Part shown: piece after piece, positions 28,091 through 36,729 of the stretch
How positions within the stretch are numbered: the first letter of the stretch is position 1
Layout of the letters: each line of letters starts with the position of its first letter
From: Cybelea sp963824595
GTDB lineage: Bacteria; Vulcanimicrobiota; Vulcanimicrobiia; Vulcanimicrobiales; Vulcanimicrobiaceae
Direction: 5' to 3'
Length of the DNA: 64,000 bases
NCBI GenBank assembly: GCA_963824595.1
Contig: CAWGPY010000001.1
Coordinates: 602,445 to 666,444 of the forward strand
Notes under the pieces: generated by a model
Database searches by the model: none
The model's input: only the letters and a program-made list of their open reading frames with translations
What the model was told of the DNA's origin: nothing
Program-made: the position numbers and the translations under genes

Positions 28091-28122
28091 CGAGAGGCGG
28101 GTGCGCGAGCGCCCGCCTCTCG
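28091..28122 (+). terminator. Stem-loop after S53 copy 2
   Basis: An 11-bp perfect inverted repeat (28091-28101 and 28112-28122, arm cgagaggcggg) with a 10-nt loop begins 21 bp after the stop. No U-tract follows, but the position fits transcription termination or 3'-end protection. Confidence 0.55.
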
Positions 28123-28164
28123 CCTATGCAAGGGGTAAACAAGCTCTCGTGGAACGGCCCCGCG

Positions 28165-28461
28165 ATGCGAATGATGCTGACGCTTCGAATTCCCGCGCAG
28201 GCCGGCAACGCTGCGATCAAGGACGGACGCCTAGCGAAGGTGCTCTCGGCGACGCTCGAGCGGATCAAGCCCGAGGCGGCGTACTTCACCACGGTTGACG
28301 GCGACCGCGGCGGGTTCATCGTCTTCGATCTCAAGAATCCCGACGACATCCCGTCGATCGCCGAGCCGTTCTTTCTCGAGCTCGACGCGAAGGTCACGAT
28401 GGCGCCGGTGATGACGCCGGACGACGTGCAGAGCGGGTTGGCGAAGGCCTTCTCGTCCTAA
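28165..28461 (+). CDS. Small conserved protein, ferredoxin-like fold (tentative)
   Basis: About 98 residues from ATG 28165; an in-frame ATG at 28126 would add 13. The sequence has a beta-alpha-beta pattern: MMLTLRIPAQ, then a helix, then YFTTVDGDRGGFIVFDLKNP, then DIPSIAEPFFLELDAKVTMAPVMTPDDV. The FIVFDLKNPDDIPSIAEPFF segment is typical of small DUF proteins related to YciI or muconolactone-isomerase-like folds. No active site is assigned. Confidence 0.65.
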   Translation: MRMMLTLRIPAQAGNAAIKDGRLAKVLSATLERIKPEAAYFTTVDGDRGGFIVFDLKNPDDIPSIAEPFFLELDAKVTMAPVMTPDDVQSGLAKAFSS

Positions 28462-28522
28462 CGCGATCCCCGAGCCTCGGGGCAAATAGGATCGCCGCTT
28501 TTGCTGCCGGAAGCAGCGTGTC

Positions 28523-28789
28523 ATGTGCCGGAACATCAAGACCCTGCATAACTTCGCTCCGCCTGCGACGGACGACGAGATTCACGCGTCGGCCGTTCAG
28601 TTCGTACGGAAGTTGAGCGGCTTCACGCACCCGTCGAAAGCGAACGAGGCAGCGTTCGACGGCGCCGTCGATCGCGTGCACGCCGCGGCGCGGGAGTTGC
28701 TCGCAGCGCTGGTGACCAACGCGCCGCCGCGCAACCGCGAAACGGAGGCACTCAAGGCGAAGGAGCGCGCGAAATTGCGGTTCGCGTGA
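28523..28789 (+). CDS. DUF2277 family protein
   Basis: An 88-residue protein starting MCRNIKTLHNFAPPATDDEI, the diagnostic N-terminus of DUF2277, with the central FVRKLSGF segment. Function unknown. Its TGA overlaps the next start (GTGATG), so translation of the two genes is probably coupled. Confidence 0.88.
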   Translation: MCRNIKTLHNFAPPATDDEIHASAVQFVRKLSGFTHPSKANEAAFDGAVDRVHAAARELLAALVTNAPPRNRETEALKAKERAKLRFA

Positions 28790-31110
28790 TGCGATTGAAA
28801 GGCGGCACGGCCGCGTTGGCGGCCGCGGCGCTGGTGACGGCCGCAGCCGGCGCGGCCGCAACGGCCCGGCAGATCGTCGTTCCGAACGGCTGGCTGATCG
28901 CCGCTCCGCGGGGAACGATGACGGAGACGGACACGATGCCGCAGGGCGCGGCTGCGTCGCCGGACGGTGCGACGCTCGCCGTCGTCGAGTCGGGCTTCAA
29001 TCCGCCCACACTGCGTCTCTATCGCACGTCGGATCTCGAACAGACCGCCCAGATCGCGCTGCGCGGCGCGTTCGGCCGGCCGCTGTGGCTCGACCCGGCG
29101 CACGTGCTCGTTGCGGGCGCCAACGCGGATGCGCTGCTGAAGGTTGACGTCGCGTCGCAAACCGTCACGCCGATCGCTCTCGGCAAGCATTCGTATCCAG
29201 TTGCCGTCGCGACGAACGGCGACGGCACGTTCGCCGTCGCGACCGACGGTGACGGATCGGTGCGCGTCGGGACGCTCGACGGCGTGGCGGGCGCCAAGCC
29301 CGTCCGCGTCGGCGCGCACCCCGGCGGCCTGGCGTTCGTGCCGCACGGAACGACGCTCTTCGCCTCGGATTGGGCGGGCAGCGACGTCAAGGCGATCGAC
29401 GCTCGTACGCTCGCCGTCCGAACGATCGCGACCGGGCTCCATCCGTCGGCCATCCTGCCCGACGGCGCCCGCGTGTTCGTGGCGGAGAGCGACGGCGACA
29501 GCGTCGGCACGTACGACGTCGCGAGCGGCCGGCGTCTGGAATCGCTCTTCGTCGGCGACGCCTCGAACGGGCACCGGCTCGCGGGATCCTCGCCGAACGC
29601 GCTGGCGGCGAGCGGCGATACGCTTTACGTGAGCCTCGGCGCAGCCAATTCGATCGCGGCCGTGCGAAACGGGCGCGTCGTGGGACGGATTCCGGCCGGG
29701 TGGTACCCCACCGATATCGTCCCGATCGGCCGGCGCCTCTTCATCGTTGACGGCAAGGGCGAAGGGACGCGCCCAAATCCGAACTTCCCGTGGCAGCGGC
29801 GCAGCTTTTACGATTACGTGGCTGCGATCCAGTACGGCTCGATTCGCACGTGGGATCCCGCGGCGCAGGCCGCGGGAGCGGGCAATCCCCAAGGCGCGCG
29901 CGGCTGGGCGGCTCCGGCGCCCGCCGATACCGTGATTCGCGCGGGCGGGCCGATCCGCCACGTGTTCTTCATCCTGAAAGAGAACCGTTCGTACGACCAG
30001 GTGCTGGGCGACGTCGCGCTCGGCAACGGCGATGCGAAGCTGACCGGGTTCGGCGCGCGCGTCACGCCCAACGAGCACGCCCTGGCGGCGCGCTTCGGCC
30101 TGTTCGACAACGCGTACGCGAGCGGCGAGGTGAGCGAGAGCGGACACAACTGGGCCGACGCGGCGTTCGTCAACGACTACGTCGAACGCACGTGGCCCGC
30201 GACGTACGGCGATCGCGGCAACGAGGACGACTCGCTCTCGACCGCCGGAGCCGACGTTCCACGCAACGGATACATCTGGCAAGCTGCGCGGAAGGCGCGC
30301 GTTTCGTTCCGCGACTACGGCGAGATGACCGACGTGTCGAACGTCAACGGTCCGGGTGAAACCGCCGCGCTCAGCCTGGCCGGGCTGTACGACCCGCGCT
30401 ACGTCGGTTGGAACCTCGACTATAGCGACCTCGACCGGGTGAAGGAGTGGCGCCGCGAGTTCGACGGCTTCATACGGCACGGGGACCTGCCGCAACTCGA
30501 GTACGTGTGGCTGCCCAACGACCACACCTACGGGTCGCGGCCCGGCAAGCTGACGCCGGTGTCGTACGTCGCGACGAACGATTACGCGCTGGGTCTGATG
30601 GTGGACGCCATCTCGCACTCGCGGGTATGGCGCTCGTCCGCGATCTTCGTGACCGAGGACGACGCCCAGGACGGGCCGGACCACGTGAGCGATCAGCGGA
30701 CGACGCTCTTCGTCGTGTCTCCGTACGCTCGCGGCGGCCTCCAGCACGGCCGGTTTTCGACCGTGAGCGTCTTGCGGACCATGGAGCTGATCCTGGGGCT
30801 CCCGCCGCTCTCGGCCTACGACGCGATGGCGGTTCCACTCTACGCGGCGTTTTCGCCCGCCGCTCGGGCGGCGCCCTATCGCGCGTTGCCGCCGACGGTC
30901 GCGACCACCGCGCGGAATCGGCGGACGGCGTACGCTGCCGCCGTGACCGCGAGGCTGGATTTCAGCCGGCCCGATGCCAATCCCGGCGGGGTCTTGCGGG
31001 CGGCGAATGCATATGGTATAGTCGCCCCCAACATGTATCCCGTGTCCGCCAATGCGTATTATTATTACGGCCGCTCCGACCGAAGCCGGCTAGGTACGCC
31101 ATTGCACTAA
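28789..31110 (+). CDS. YncE-like beta-propeller fused to an alkaline phosphatase/phosphoesterase domain
   Basis: About 773 residues with a signal-like Ala-rich leader. Residues roughly 40-340 form a YVTN/YncE-type beta-propeller (for example ASDWAGSDVKAIDARTLAVRTIATGLHP). From about 375, IRHVFFILKENRSYDQVLGDV starts a phosphoesterase domain with YVWLPNDHTYGSRPG and FVTEDDAQDGPDHVSDQRT, the metal-binding and active-site segments of this superfamily. Such fusions are known as bifunctional YncE/alkaline phosphatase proteins. Starts at ATG 28789 or GTG 28786. A strong terminator follows. Confidence 0.88.
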   Translation: MRLKGGTAALAAAALVTAAAGAAATARQIVVPNGWLIAAPRGTMTETDTMPQGAAASPDGATLAVVESGFNPPTLRLYRTSDLEQTAQIALRGAFGRPLWLDPAHVLVAGANADALLKVDVASQTVTPIALGKHSYPVAVATNGDGTFAVATDGDGSVRVGTLDGVAGAKPVRVGAHPGGLAFVPHGTTLFASDWAGSDVKAIDARTLAVRTIATGLHPSAILPDGARVFVAESDGDSVGTYDVASGRRLESLFVGDASNGHRLAGSSPNALAASGDTLYVSLGAANSIAAVRNGRVVGRIPAGWYPTDIVPIGRRLFIVDGKGEGTRPNPNFPWQRRSFYDYVAAIQYGSIRTWDPAAQAAGAGNPQGARGWAAPAPADTVIRAGGPIRHVFFILKENRSYDQVLGDVALGNGDAKLTGFGARVTPNEHALAARFGLFDNAYASGEVSESGHNWADAAFVNDYVERTWPATYGDRGNEDDSLSTAGADVPRNGYIWQAARKARVSFRDYGEMTDVSNVNGPGETAALSLAGLYDPRYVGWNLDYSDLDRVKEWRREFDGFIRHGDLPQLEYVWLPNDHTYGSRPGKLTPVSYVATNDYALGLMVDAISHSRVWRSSAIFVTEDDAQDGPDHVSDQRTTLFVVSPYARGGLQHGRFSTVSVLRTMELILGLPPLSAYDAMAVPLYAAFSPAARAAPYRALPPTVATTARNRRTAYAAAVTARLDFSRPDANPGGVLRAANAYGIVAPNMYPVSANAYYYYGRSDRSRLGTPLH

Positions 31111-31132
31111 CGAGATACTCGTCAACATGCAA

Positions 31133-31165
31133 AGCCGCCTCGCCGACGCGAGGCGGCTCTTTTTT
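31133..31165 (+). terminator. Rho-independent terminator
   Basis: A 10-bp perfect stem (agccgcctcg at 31133-31142, cgaggcggct at 31149-31158) with a 6-nt loop is followed by six T residues (31160-31165). This is the clearest intrinsic terminator in the window and ends the propeller/phosphoesterase transcript. It also argues against starting the next gene upstream of 31166. Confidence 0.9.
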
Positions 31166-31183
31166 ATGCGAGGGAAAGGGGCC

Positions 31184-31969
31184 ATGAGCGCAACGATCGG
31201 TTCGACCAGGGAGTTCCGCGAGTTCGAAGCGGCGGTTGCGAGGAGTATCGACCGGCACCCCATCGTGAGCGACAACGCGTATACGCGCTGGTTCGCCCGC
31301 GGCGAGGCCACGCTCGACGAGCTCCGCGACTTCACCGTGCAGTTCTCGGCGTTCAGCCATCTCTTCATCGAAGCTCAACTGCGCAAGTGCATCAACGCTC
31401 CCGACCTCGCAAGTTACCGCGCCGGCAAGGAGATTCTGCTCAACGAGCTCGGTGTGACGTTCGCGCAGTCGGGCAGCGTGGACGGGGGGACGTTCCGTTT
31501 CACGGCCGGCCACTTTGAGTGGCTCGCGCACTTCGCCCAAGCCCTGGGCCTGCAGTGGAGCGACATCGGAAAGCGCCGCCACGGACGCGCTTCGACGCTC
31601 GCGTTCTGCGACGCGCTGATGGCGTGGTACAGCGCCGAGGACGAATCGACGGCGGCCGGCGCCTCGTACGCGATCGAACATTGGGCCGCGGCCGGCTTTT
31701 GGAAGGAGCTCATCGCGGGCCTGCGCGCGATCAAGAAGAGCCGCATCGCCGAGCTTCCGCTCGGGTTCTGGACGTGGCACGACGCGCTGGAGGAGAACCA
31801 CGCCGCGCACACCAGCGACGAGATGCGCGAAGCGTTTGCGAAGCCGGACTTCTCTCCCGAGCGGTTCCTGGCGGCGGGAGAGGCGATGCTCGAGGCCGTA
31901 GCCGGGTTTTGGAACGGATTGAACGATGCGCGCAAAACCTCCGCGATGGCGATGCACGGCGCTGCTTGA
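31184..31969 (+). CDS. Haem-oxygenase-like / iron-containing redox enzyme family protein
   Basis: A 261-residue, all-alpha protein. FTVQFSAFSHLFIEAQLRKC, ILLNELGV, FEWLAHFAQALGL and WHDALEENHAAHTSDEM carry the Glu and His residues expected for a haem-oxygenase-like diiron or PqqC/TenA-type fold (E near the middle, E-x-x-H in the last segment). The reaction is unknown. The ATG at 31184 has AAAGGGG upstream; an earlier in-frame ATG would lie inside the terminator. Its 3' end overlaps the next gene by 44 bp. Confidence 0.72.
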   Translation: MSATIGSTREFREFEAAVARSIDRHPIVSDNAYTRWFARGEATLDELRDFTVQFSAFSHLFIEAQLRKCINAPDLASYRAGKEILLNELGVTFAQSGSVDGGTFRFTAGHFEWLAHFAQALGLQWSDIGKRRHGRASTLAFCDALMAWYSAEDESTAAGASYAIEHWAAAGFWKELIAGLRAIKKSRIAELPLGFWTWHDALEENHAAHTSDEMREAFAKPDFSPERFLAAGEAMLEAVAGFWNGLNDARKTSAMAMHGAA

Positions 31970-32699
31970 GGGCACGCTGATCTCGGCGCTGCTGGCCGGA
32001 TGCGGCGGGGCCCCGCCGACCGCGCCGCCGGCCGGGAGCGCCTTCGATCCCGCCGCCCACGGTACGCGGCGATACGCGACGCGCTTTCCGCACGCGCAAG
32101 ATCCGATCTCCGAGGGCGGTCGCTGGGCGAACGGCGGCGCCGACGGCATCGATTGGACCGACGTGCGCACGACGCCCGGCATGGCGTTCGGGACGATGCC
32201 CGGCGACGCGGGGTATCCGCAGGAATACGCCGACTCCACCGCCGTGCTGCGCGGCACGTGGGGGCCGGACCAGCACGTGCGCGCGACGCTGCGCGTGCTC
32301 GAGCCGTCGCAGTCGAGCGGCGTCTACGAAGAGGTGGAGCTGCGCGTGCGGACGACGATCGCGCCGCACAGCATCACCGGATACGAAATCAACTGCAGCG
32401 TCAATCCGAGCGACCCATACATGCAGGTGGTGCGATGGAACGGCGCGCTCGCCGATTTCACGCTGCTCGACGGGCGCGCGACCGGGTGCGCCGACGGCGA
32501 TGTCCTCGAGGCGAAGGTGACCGGCACGGCGCGCGTCGAGATCGCGGTCTACAAGAACGGAATCCCGATGTTCACCGCCACCGATGCGAATCCGTGGACG
32601 ACGGGCGGTCCGGGCATCGGATTCTTCCTCGAAGGTGCGACGGGATTGGACGCGCAGTACGGCTTTAGCCGCTTCCGCGCGCAGGCGCCGCGCCGGTAG
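31926..32699 (+). CDS. Lipoprotein with a concanavalin-like beta-sandwich domain (tentative)
   Basis: A 257-residue protein with lipobox ALLAGC (Cys26). The mature region has a strand-rich pattern with GTWGPDQHVRATLRV, SITGYEINCSV and GIGFFLEGATGLDAQYGFSRFRA; the final segment is typical of the last strand of laminin-G/DUF1080-like domains that bind or cleave glycans. No catalytic residues are clear. The ATG lies within the end of the previous gene, giving translational coupling. Confidence 0.65.
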   Translation: MRAKPPRWRCTALLEGTLISALLAGCGGAPPTAPPAGSAFDPAAHGTRRYATRFPHAQDPISEGGRWANGGADGIDWTDVRTTPGMAFGTMPGDAGYPQEYADSTAVLRGTWGPDQHVRATLRVLEPSQSSGVYEEVELRVRTTIAPHSITGYEINCSVNPSDPYMQVVRWNGALADFTLLDGRATGCADGDVLEAKVTGTARVEIAVYKNGIPMFTATDANPWTTGGPGIGFFLEGATGLDAQYGFSRFRAQAPRR

Positions 32700-32704
32700 C
32701 TACA

Positions 32705-34213
32705 ATGGTCCGAATCGGTTGCCGCGCGGCGCTGCTGACCGCGGCGCTGTCGGCCTGGAGCTTCGGCGTGGCCGGCGCGCAGCTCGCGGGCGACCCGAGC
32801 CCGACCGATCCGAAGAACGTCTACGACGAGGCGACCAGGACGGCCGCCGAGGACGAAAACTTCGCGCCGAAGGACGCAAAGGACGACCAGCTCGCCCGCG
32901 CCGAGCGCATCGGCGTCCCCTCGCGATGGCCGCAGCTCTACGACGGCCCGCGTTTGAACGTGACCGGCTTCCTGAACGGCGGCATCGCGCCGTTCGTCAT
33001 GTGGAACAACGCGTTCGCCGCGCCGGCCGGCTCGGTCAACGCGGGCCTTCCCGTGAATCCCGGCTGGGCCGAAGCCTACGTCGAACCCGGCGTCACCGCC
33101 GGCTATCGCCTTGGATCCGACGCGTACGCGTACGGCGGCCTCGCGTATATGGAGAGCGGCACGGTGGGCACCGACTTCACCGGCAGCGTCCCAGCGTGGT
33201 ACGGGCTTCCGGAACAGCTGTACGCCGGCGTGCACGTGTCGCGGCTCTTCGGCGGAAACGCAACGCTCGACGCCTCGTATGGCCAGCAAGATTACGACAA
33301 CGGCAACGGCATGCTGCTCGCGCTCGGCGCGACGAACGGCTTCAATCGCGGCGCCGCCTACGCATGGCCGCGCACGGCGTGGCGCCAGGCGGGGCTGTTG
33401 CGCGCCACGGACGGAAACTGGAGCGCGCAGCTGTTCTATCTGCGGCCGAACGAGGCGCCTGCGGATTTCGACGACACCGCGCTAAGCGGCGTCAATCTCG
33501 TCTGGAATCCGCCCGGACAGTTGCGGCTGGGCGTGCAGTACGTTTATTCGTCGTCCGACGTAGTGACCCGCAATCAGACGTCGACCTACGAGTTTCGCGC
33601 ACGCCTGCATCCGTTGCGGACGGTGCCCAACTTCTGGCTGCAGGCGGAATACGCGGTTCAAGGCAAACCGCTGCTCGCTGCGGACGGGTGGATGGTGCAG
33701 GCGGAGTACAACTGCAAGAAGATGTGGTGGCAGCCGCTCTTCAACGCCGGCTACTTCAGTTTCTCGGGCGCGAAGCCGTCGGACACCGTCTGGCGCGGAT
33801 TCGATCCGCTCTACTTCGGCGGATCGGTCCCCGCGTGGTTCGCCGGGTTCGCGCTCGAAAATCAGCTCGTGAATACGAACCTTCGGTACTTCGATGCGTC
33901 GGTCACGCTCTCGCCGCAGCGCCACGGCTCGCTGCAGCTGAACTACGTAAGCGCCGGCGTCGACCAGCTCCACTCGATCCTCACGACGCTGCCGCCCTCG
34001 GTGCCTCCGTCGGCGCGAGGTGGACTCCCCGCCTTCGGATACGGCAGCGAAGTCGCCGCCAGCTACACCGACAACCTCGGCCCGGCCCTCAGCGTGAATC
34101 CGTTTTACGCCTTCGCCTGGCCGGGCAGCGGCATCGCTGAAGAGTATCGCGCGCACGAAGGGACGGCGCGGAACTGGTCGTTCCTCGGGATCGTCCTAAC
34201 CGCGACGTACTGA
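32705..34213 (+). CDS. Outer-membrane porin, possibly alginate-export-like
   Basis: A 502-residue protein with a Sec leader (ALLTAALSAWSFGVAGA) and about 16 to 18 amphipathic strands (LNVTGFLNGGIAPF, LRLGVQYVYSSSD, WMVQAEYNCKKMWWQPLFNAGYFSFSG). The FDPLYFGGSVPAWFAGF segment near residue 365 occurs in AlgE-like export porins. The C-terminus FLGIVLTATY is a typical closing strand. The substrate is unknown. ATG 32705 is 5 bp after the upstream lipoprotein stop. Confidence 0.75.
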   Translation: MVRIGCRAALLTAALSAWSFGVAGAQLAGDPSPTDPKNVYDEATRTAAEDENFAPKDAKDDQLARAERIGVPSRWPQLYDGPRLNVTGFLNGGIAPFVMWNNAFAAPAGSVNAGLPVNPGWAEAYVEPGVTAGYRLGSDAYAYGGLAYMESGTVGTDFTGSVPAWYGLPEQLYAGVHVSRLFGGNATLDASYGQQDYDNGNGMLLALGATNGFNRGAAYAWPRTAWRQAGLLRATDGNWSAQLFYLRPNEAPADFDDTALSGVNLVWNPPGQLRLGVQYVYSSSDVVTRNQTSTYEFRARLHPLRTVPNFWLQAEYAVQGKPLLAADGWMVQAEYNCKKMWWQPLFNAGYFSFSGAKPSDTVWRGFDPLYFGGSVPAWFAGFALENQLVNTNLRYFDASVTLSPQRHGSLQLNYVSAGVDQLHSILTTLPPSVPPSARGGLPAFGYGSEVAASYTDNLGPALSVNPFYAFAWPGSGIAEEYRAHEGTARNWSFLGIVLTATY

Positions 34214-34317
34214 TGCGAGCAGGGCGTTACTCCTTTGGCCGCCGTTCTAACACGAGCGTGCTAGAATGATTGCACCTTCGGGCGCCTGCCCGGAGCGCTC
34301 CGAGGAGGCACACGAGC

Positions 34318-34578
34318 GTGTCGGTCGCCTATCGCATTTTTATCGCCGTGTTGGCGTCAGCGTTCATCAGCGGAACCGCCATGGCGCAGAACGCGCCGCC
34401 GCCGCAGCAGCCGCCGCCGGGTCAGGGCGCGATGCCGGCGCCGCAGGCGACGCACCCGCCGTCGAAGTGTAAGACCAAACCCAACGGCTGCCCGAAGCGA
34501 AAGAACCAGCAAAAGAAGAAGAACGGCACGGCAGCCGCTCCGGGAACGATGCCGCAGCCCGCGCCGACGCACGCCTAA
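34318..34578 (+). CDS. Small secreted Pro/Lys-rich protein
   Basis: An 86-residue protein whose GTG start at 34318 is supported by GAGGAGG about 10 nt upstream. A signal peptide (YRIFIAVLASAFISGTAMA) is followed by a Pro/Gln/Ala-rich stretch, then a basic CKTKPNGCPKRKNQQKKK cluster with two cysteines, and a Pro/Ala tail. It is probably periplasmic or cell-surface. Family not recognised. Confidence 0.7.
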   Translation: MSVAYRIFIAVLASAFISGTAMAQNAPPPQQPPPGQGAMPAPQATHPPSKCKTKPNGCPKRKNQQKKKNGTAAAPGTMPQPAPTHA

Positions 34579-34589
34579 GCGGTAAGCCC

Positions 34590-35498
34590 ATCGAACCCGT
34601 CTATCTCGGCGAGAGCGACGTCGCGCGGCTTTTGAGCTGGCACGAGCTCATCGCCGCGATGGAGCGCGTGCTCGCGGAGTTCTCGCGCGGCGACGTGCTG
34701 CAGCCGGTGCGCACGGTGCTCACGATCGAGGAGGGACGCCGGTATCTGGGATTGATGCCGGCCATCGCGGGTGACGTGATGGGCCTGAAGTTCGTCACGT
34801 TCTATCCCGCCAACGCCGGAACCGGCGTGCCCACGCACAACGCCACGATCCTGCTCTATCGCACCGGCACCGGCGAACCGCTGGCGGCGATGGACGGACG
34901 GTTGATCACCGAGATGCGCACCGCCGCCGTCTCCGCTGCGGTGACGAAGTATCTCGCGGCGCCGCAGAGCCGCGTGCTGGCGCTGCTCGGCAGCGGCGTG
35001 CAGGCGCGGTCGCACCTGCAGGCGCTTGCGTGCGTCCGCGATTTCTCCGAGATACGCGTCTGGAGCCGGACGGCGGAGCACGCGCGCCGCTTCGCGAGCG
35101 AACACGGCATCGTCGCGGTCGACTCTCCCGAAGCCGCGGTACGCGGCGCCGACGTCGTGGTCACGGCGACGGCGGCGCACGAACCGATCCTGCGCGGAGC
35201 GTGGCTCAAACCGGGCGCTCACGTCAACGCGGTCGGATCGTCGCGACCGGAGTGGCGCGAGCTCGACGACGAGGCGATGGCCGGGGTCGTGGTGGTTGAC
35301 TCTCGCGAGGCCGCCGCGAAAGAGGCCGGCGACGTGATCCTGGCCGGCGCGACGATCTATGCGGAGGCCGGCGAGATCTTCGCAGGCACGAAGCCGCCGC
35401 GGCCGTCGGCGACGACCGTGTTCAAGTCGCTCGGGCTCGCGTGCGAAGACGTCGCCGCGGCGCAGCTCGTGATGGACGCGCGGCGACGCCGACTTTGA
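34590..35498 (+). CDS. Ornithine cyclodeaminase / mu-crystallin family enzyme, probable ATC start
   Basis: About 302 residues. The N-terminus (EPVYLGESDVARLLSWHELIAAME) matches the family's opening, and RTAAVSAAVTKYLA followed by LALLGSGVQARSHLQAL (Rossmann NAD(P) loop), VVVTATAAHEPIL and AVGSSRPEWREL confirm it. Members include ornithine cyclodeaminase, alanine dehydrogenase and imine reductases; the substrate cannot be told. No ATG, GTG or TTG lies in frame before the conserved N-terminus. ATC 34590 fits; the first standard start is TTG 34632, which would delete 14 conserved residues. Confidence 0.87.
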   Translation: MEPVYLGESDVARLLSWHELIAAMERVLAEFSRGDVLQPVRTVLTIEEGRRYLGLMPAIAGDVMGLKFVTFYPANAGTGVPTHNATILLYRTGTGEPLAAMDGRLITEMRTAAVSAAVTKYLAAPQSRVLALLGSGVQARSHLQALACVRDFSEIRVWSRTAEHARRFASEHGIVAVDSPEAAVRGADVVVTATAAHEPILRGAWLKPGAHVNAVGSSRPEWRELDDEAMAGVVVVDSREAAAKEAGDVILAGATIYAEAGEIFAGTKPPRPSATTVFKSLGLACEDVAAAQLVMDARRRRL

Positions 35499-35593
35499 AG
35501 GCTATGAACGATTCGAAGGTTGACGCGCCGGGGTCCTCATGCTATCGTTCGGGTTTCCTTGCTTTCCCATCGCAACAGGAGGCCGGGCATAGG

Positions 35594-36721
35594 ATGAAAC
35601 TGACCGTCGGCGTCGCGCTGCTCGGGTGCGGCACGGTCGGCGCGAGCGTCGCCGACCGGCTGCTTCGAGAGCGGGATCGACTGGAACGCCGCAGCGGCGT
35701 GGCATACGAGCTTCGCGCGGTGGCGATCCGGGATCCGAACAAGCGGCGGCCGGACTCGCTCGACCGGCGCATCTTCACGCGCGACGCTCGCGCGATCGTT
35801 GACGACCCGGACGTCGACCTGGTGGTCGAGCTGATCGGCGGCACCACGGACGCCGCCGACCTGGTGGAGCGGGCACTCGACCGCGGCCGCCACGTCGTCA
35901 CCGCCAACAAGGATCTGCTGGCCACGCAAGGCCCGCGGCTTCACGCGCTCGCCGCATCCCGCGGCGCGGCGCTGCGCTTCGAGGCCGCCGTCGGCGGCGC
36001 GGTCCCCGTGGTGCGTACGCTCGAGGAGGCGTTGGCGGGCGACGAGATCCTCGCGGTCGCCGGAGTGGTCAATGGAAGCTGCACGTCAATCCTGTCGGCG
36101 ATGGAAGGCGGCGCGGCGTTCGGTGAGGCCCTCGCGCGCGCGCAGCGTCTCGGCTACGCCGAATCGGATCCGGCCAACGACGTCGAGGGCACCGACGCGG
36201 CGCACAAGCTCGCCGTCATCGCGCAGCTGGCATTCGGCCTCGCCGTCGTCTCGCCGCGCATTCGTCGAACCGGAATAGGCGCCGTGAGCCAGCGCGACGT
36301 ATCGTGCGCCCACATGCAGGGCTTGCGCGTCCGGCTCGTTGCGGCGGCACGCAAGACGCAGGGCGGAATCGCCGCCGAGGTCGCGCCGCTCCTTGTGGCG
36401 CGCGAGCACGAGTTCGCGAATACCGAGGACGCCGAAAACGCGATTGCGATCGTCGCGCGGGACGCGGGGCGTTTGGTGCTGCGCGGGGCCGGAGCCGGCG
36501 GCGCGGCCACGGGGTCGGCCGTGCTCGGCGACGTCGTCTCCGTGTTGCGAGGGCTGCGCGCGCGAAACGACTCCATGAGGCGCGGACGGCTGGGCCTCGA
36601 ACCGGCGATTGACGTTGCGCCGCTCTTCGAACGGCTGGCGCGCAACGACGAGCTGCCGCACTTGCGGGTGTGGGACGAGCGCGTGCTCGACGAGCCGGAA
36701 CGAGCGCTGGTCAACGCTTAG
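35594..36721 (+). CDS. hom: Homoserine dehydrogenase without ACT domain
   Basis: A 375-residue enzyme that reduces aspartate semialdehyde to homoserine (Met/Thr pathway). It has the Rossmann GCGTVGASVAD loop, TANKDLL with the conserved Lys, and a GYAESDPANDVEGTDAAHK active-site segment. The usual NGTTNY motif reads NGSCTS, an atypical substitution. It ends before the C-terminal ACT domain seen in many homologues, suggesting no feedback control through that domain. ACAGGAGG precedes the ATG. metX follows 8 bp later. Confidence 0.9.
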   Translation: MKLTVGVALLGCGTVGASVADRLLRERDRLERRSGVAYELRAVAIRDPNKRRPDSLDRRIFTRDARAIVDDPDVDLVVELIGGTTDAADLVERALDRGRHVVTANKDLLATQGPRLHALAASRGAALRFEAAVGGAVPVVRTLEEALAGDEILAVAGVVNGSCTSILSAMEGGAAFGEALARAQRLGYAESDPANDVEGTDAAHKLAVIAQLAFGLAVVSPRIRRTGIGAVSQRDVSCAHMQGLRVRLVAAARKTQGGIAAEVAPLLVAREHEFANTEDAENAIAIVARDAGRLVLRGAGAGGAATGSAVLGDVVSVLRGLRARNDSMRRGRLGLEPAIDVAPLFERLARNDELPHLRVWDERVLDEPERALVNA

Positions 36722-36729
36722 GGAACCTG

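Noticed and set aside
28597..30747. 716-codon minus-strand open frame
   Set aside because: Antisense to the DUF2277 and propeller/phosphoesterase genes; no recognisable motif.
35499..35593. SAM riboswitch
   Set aside because: No match to SAM-I or SAM-II core sequences; kept only as an unexplained leader.
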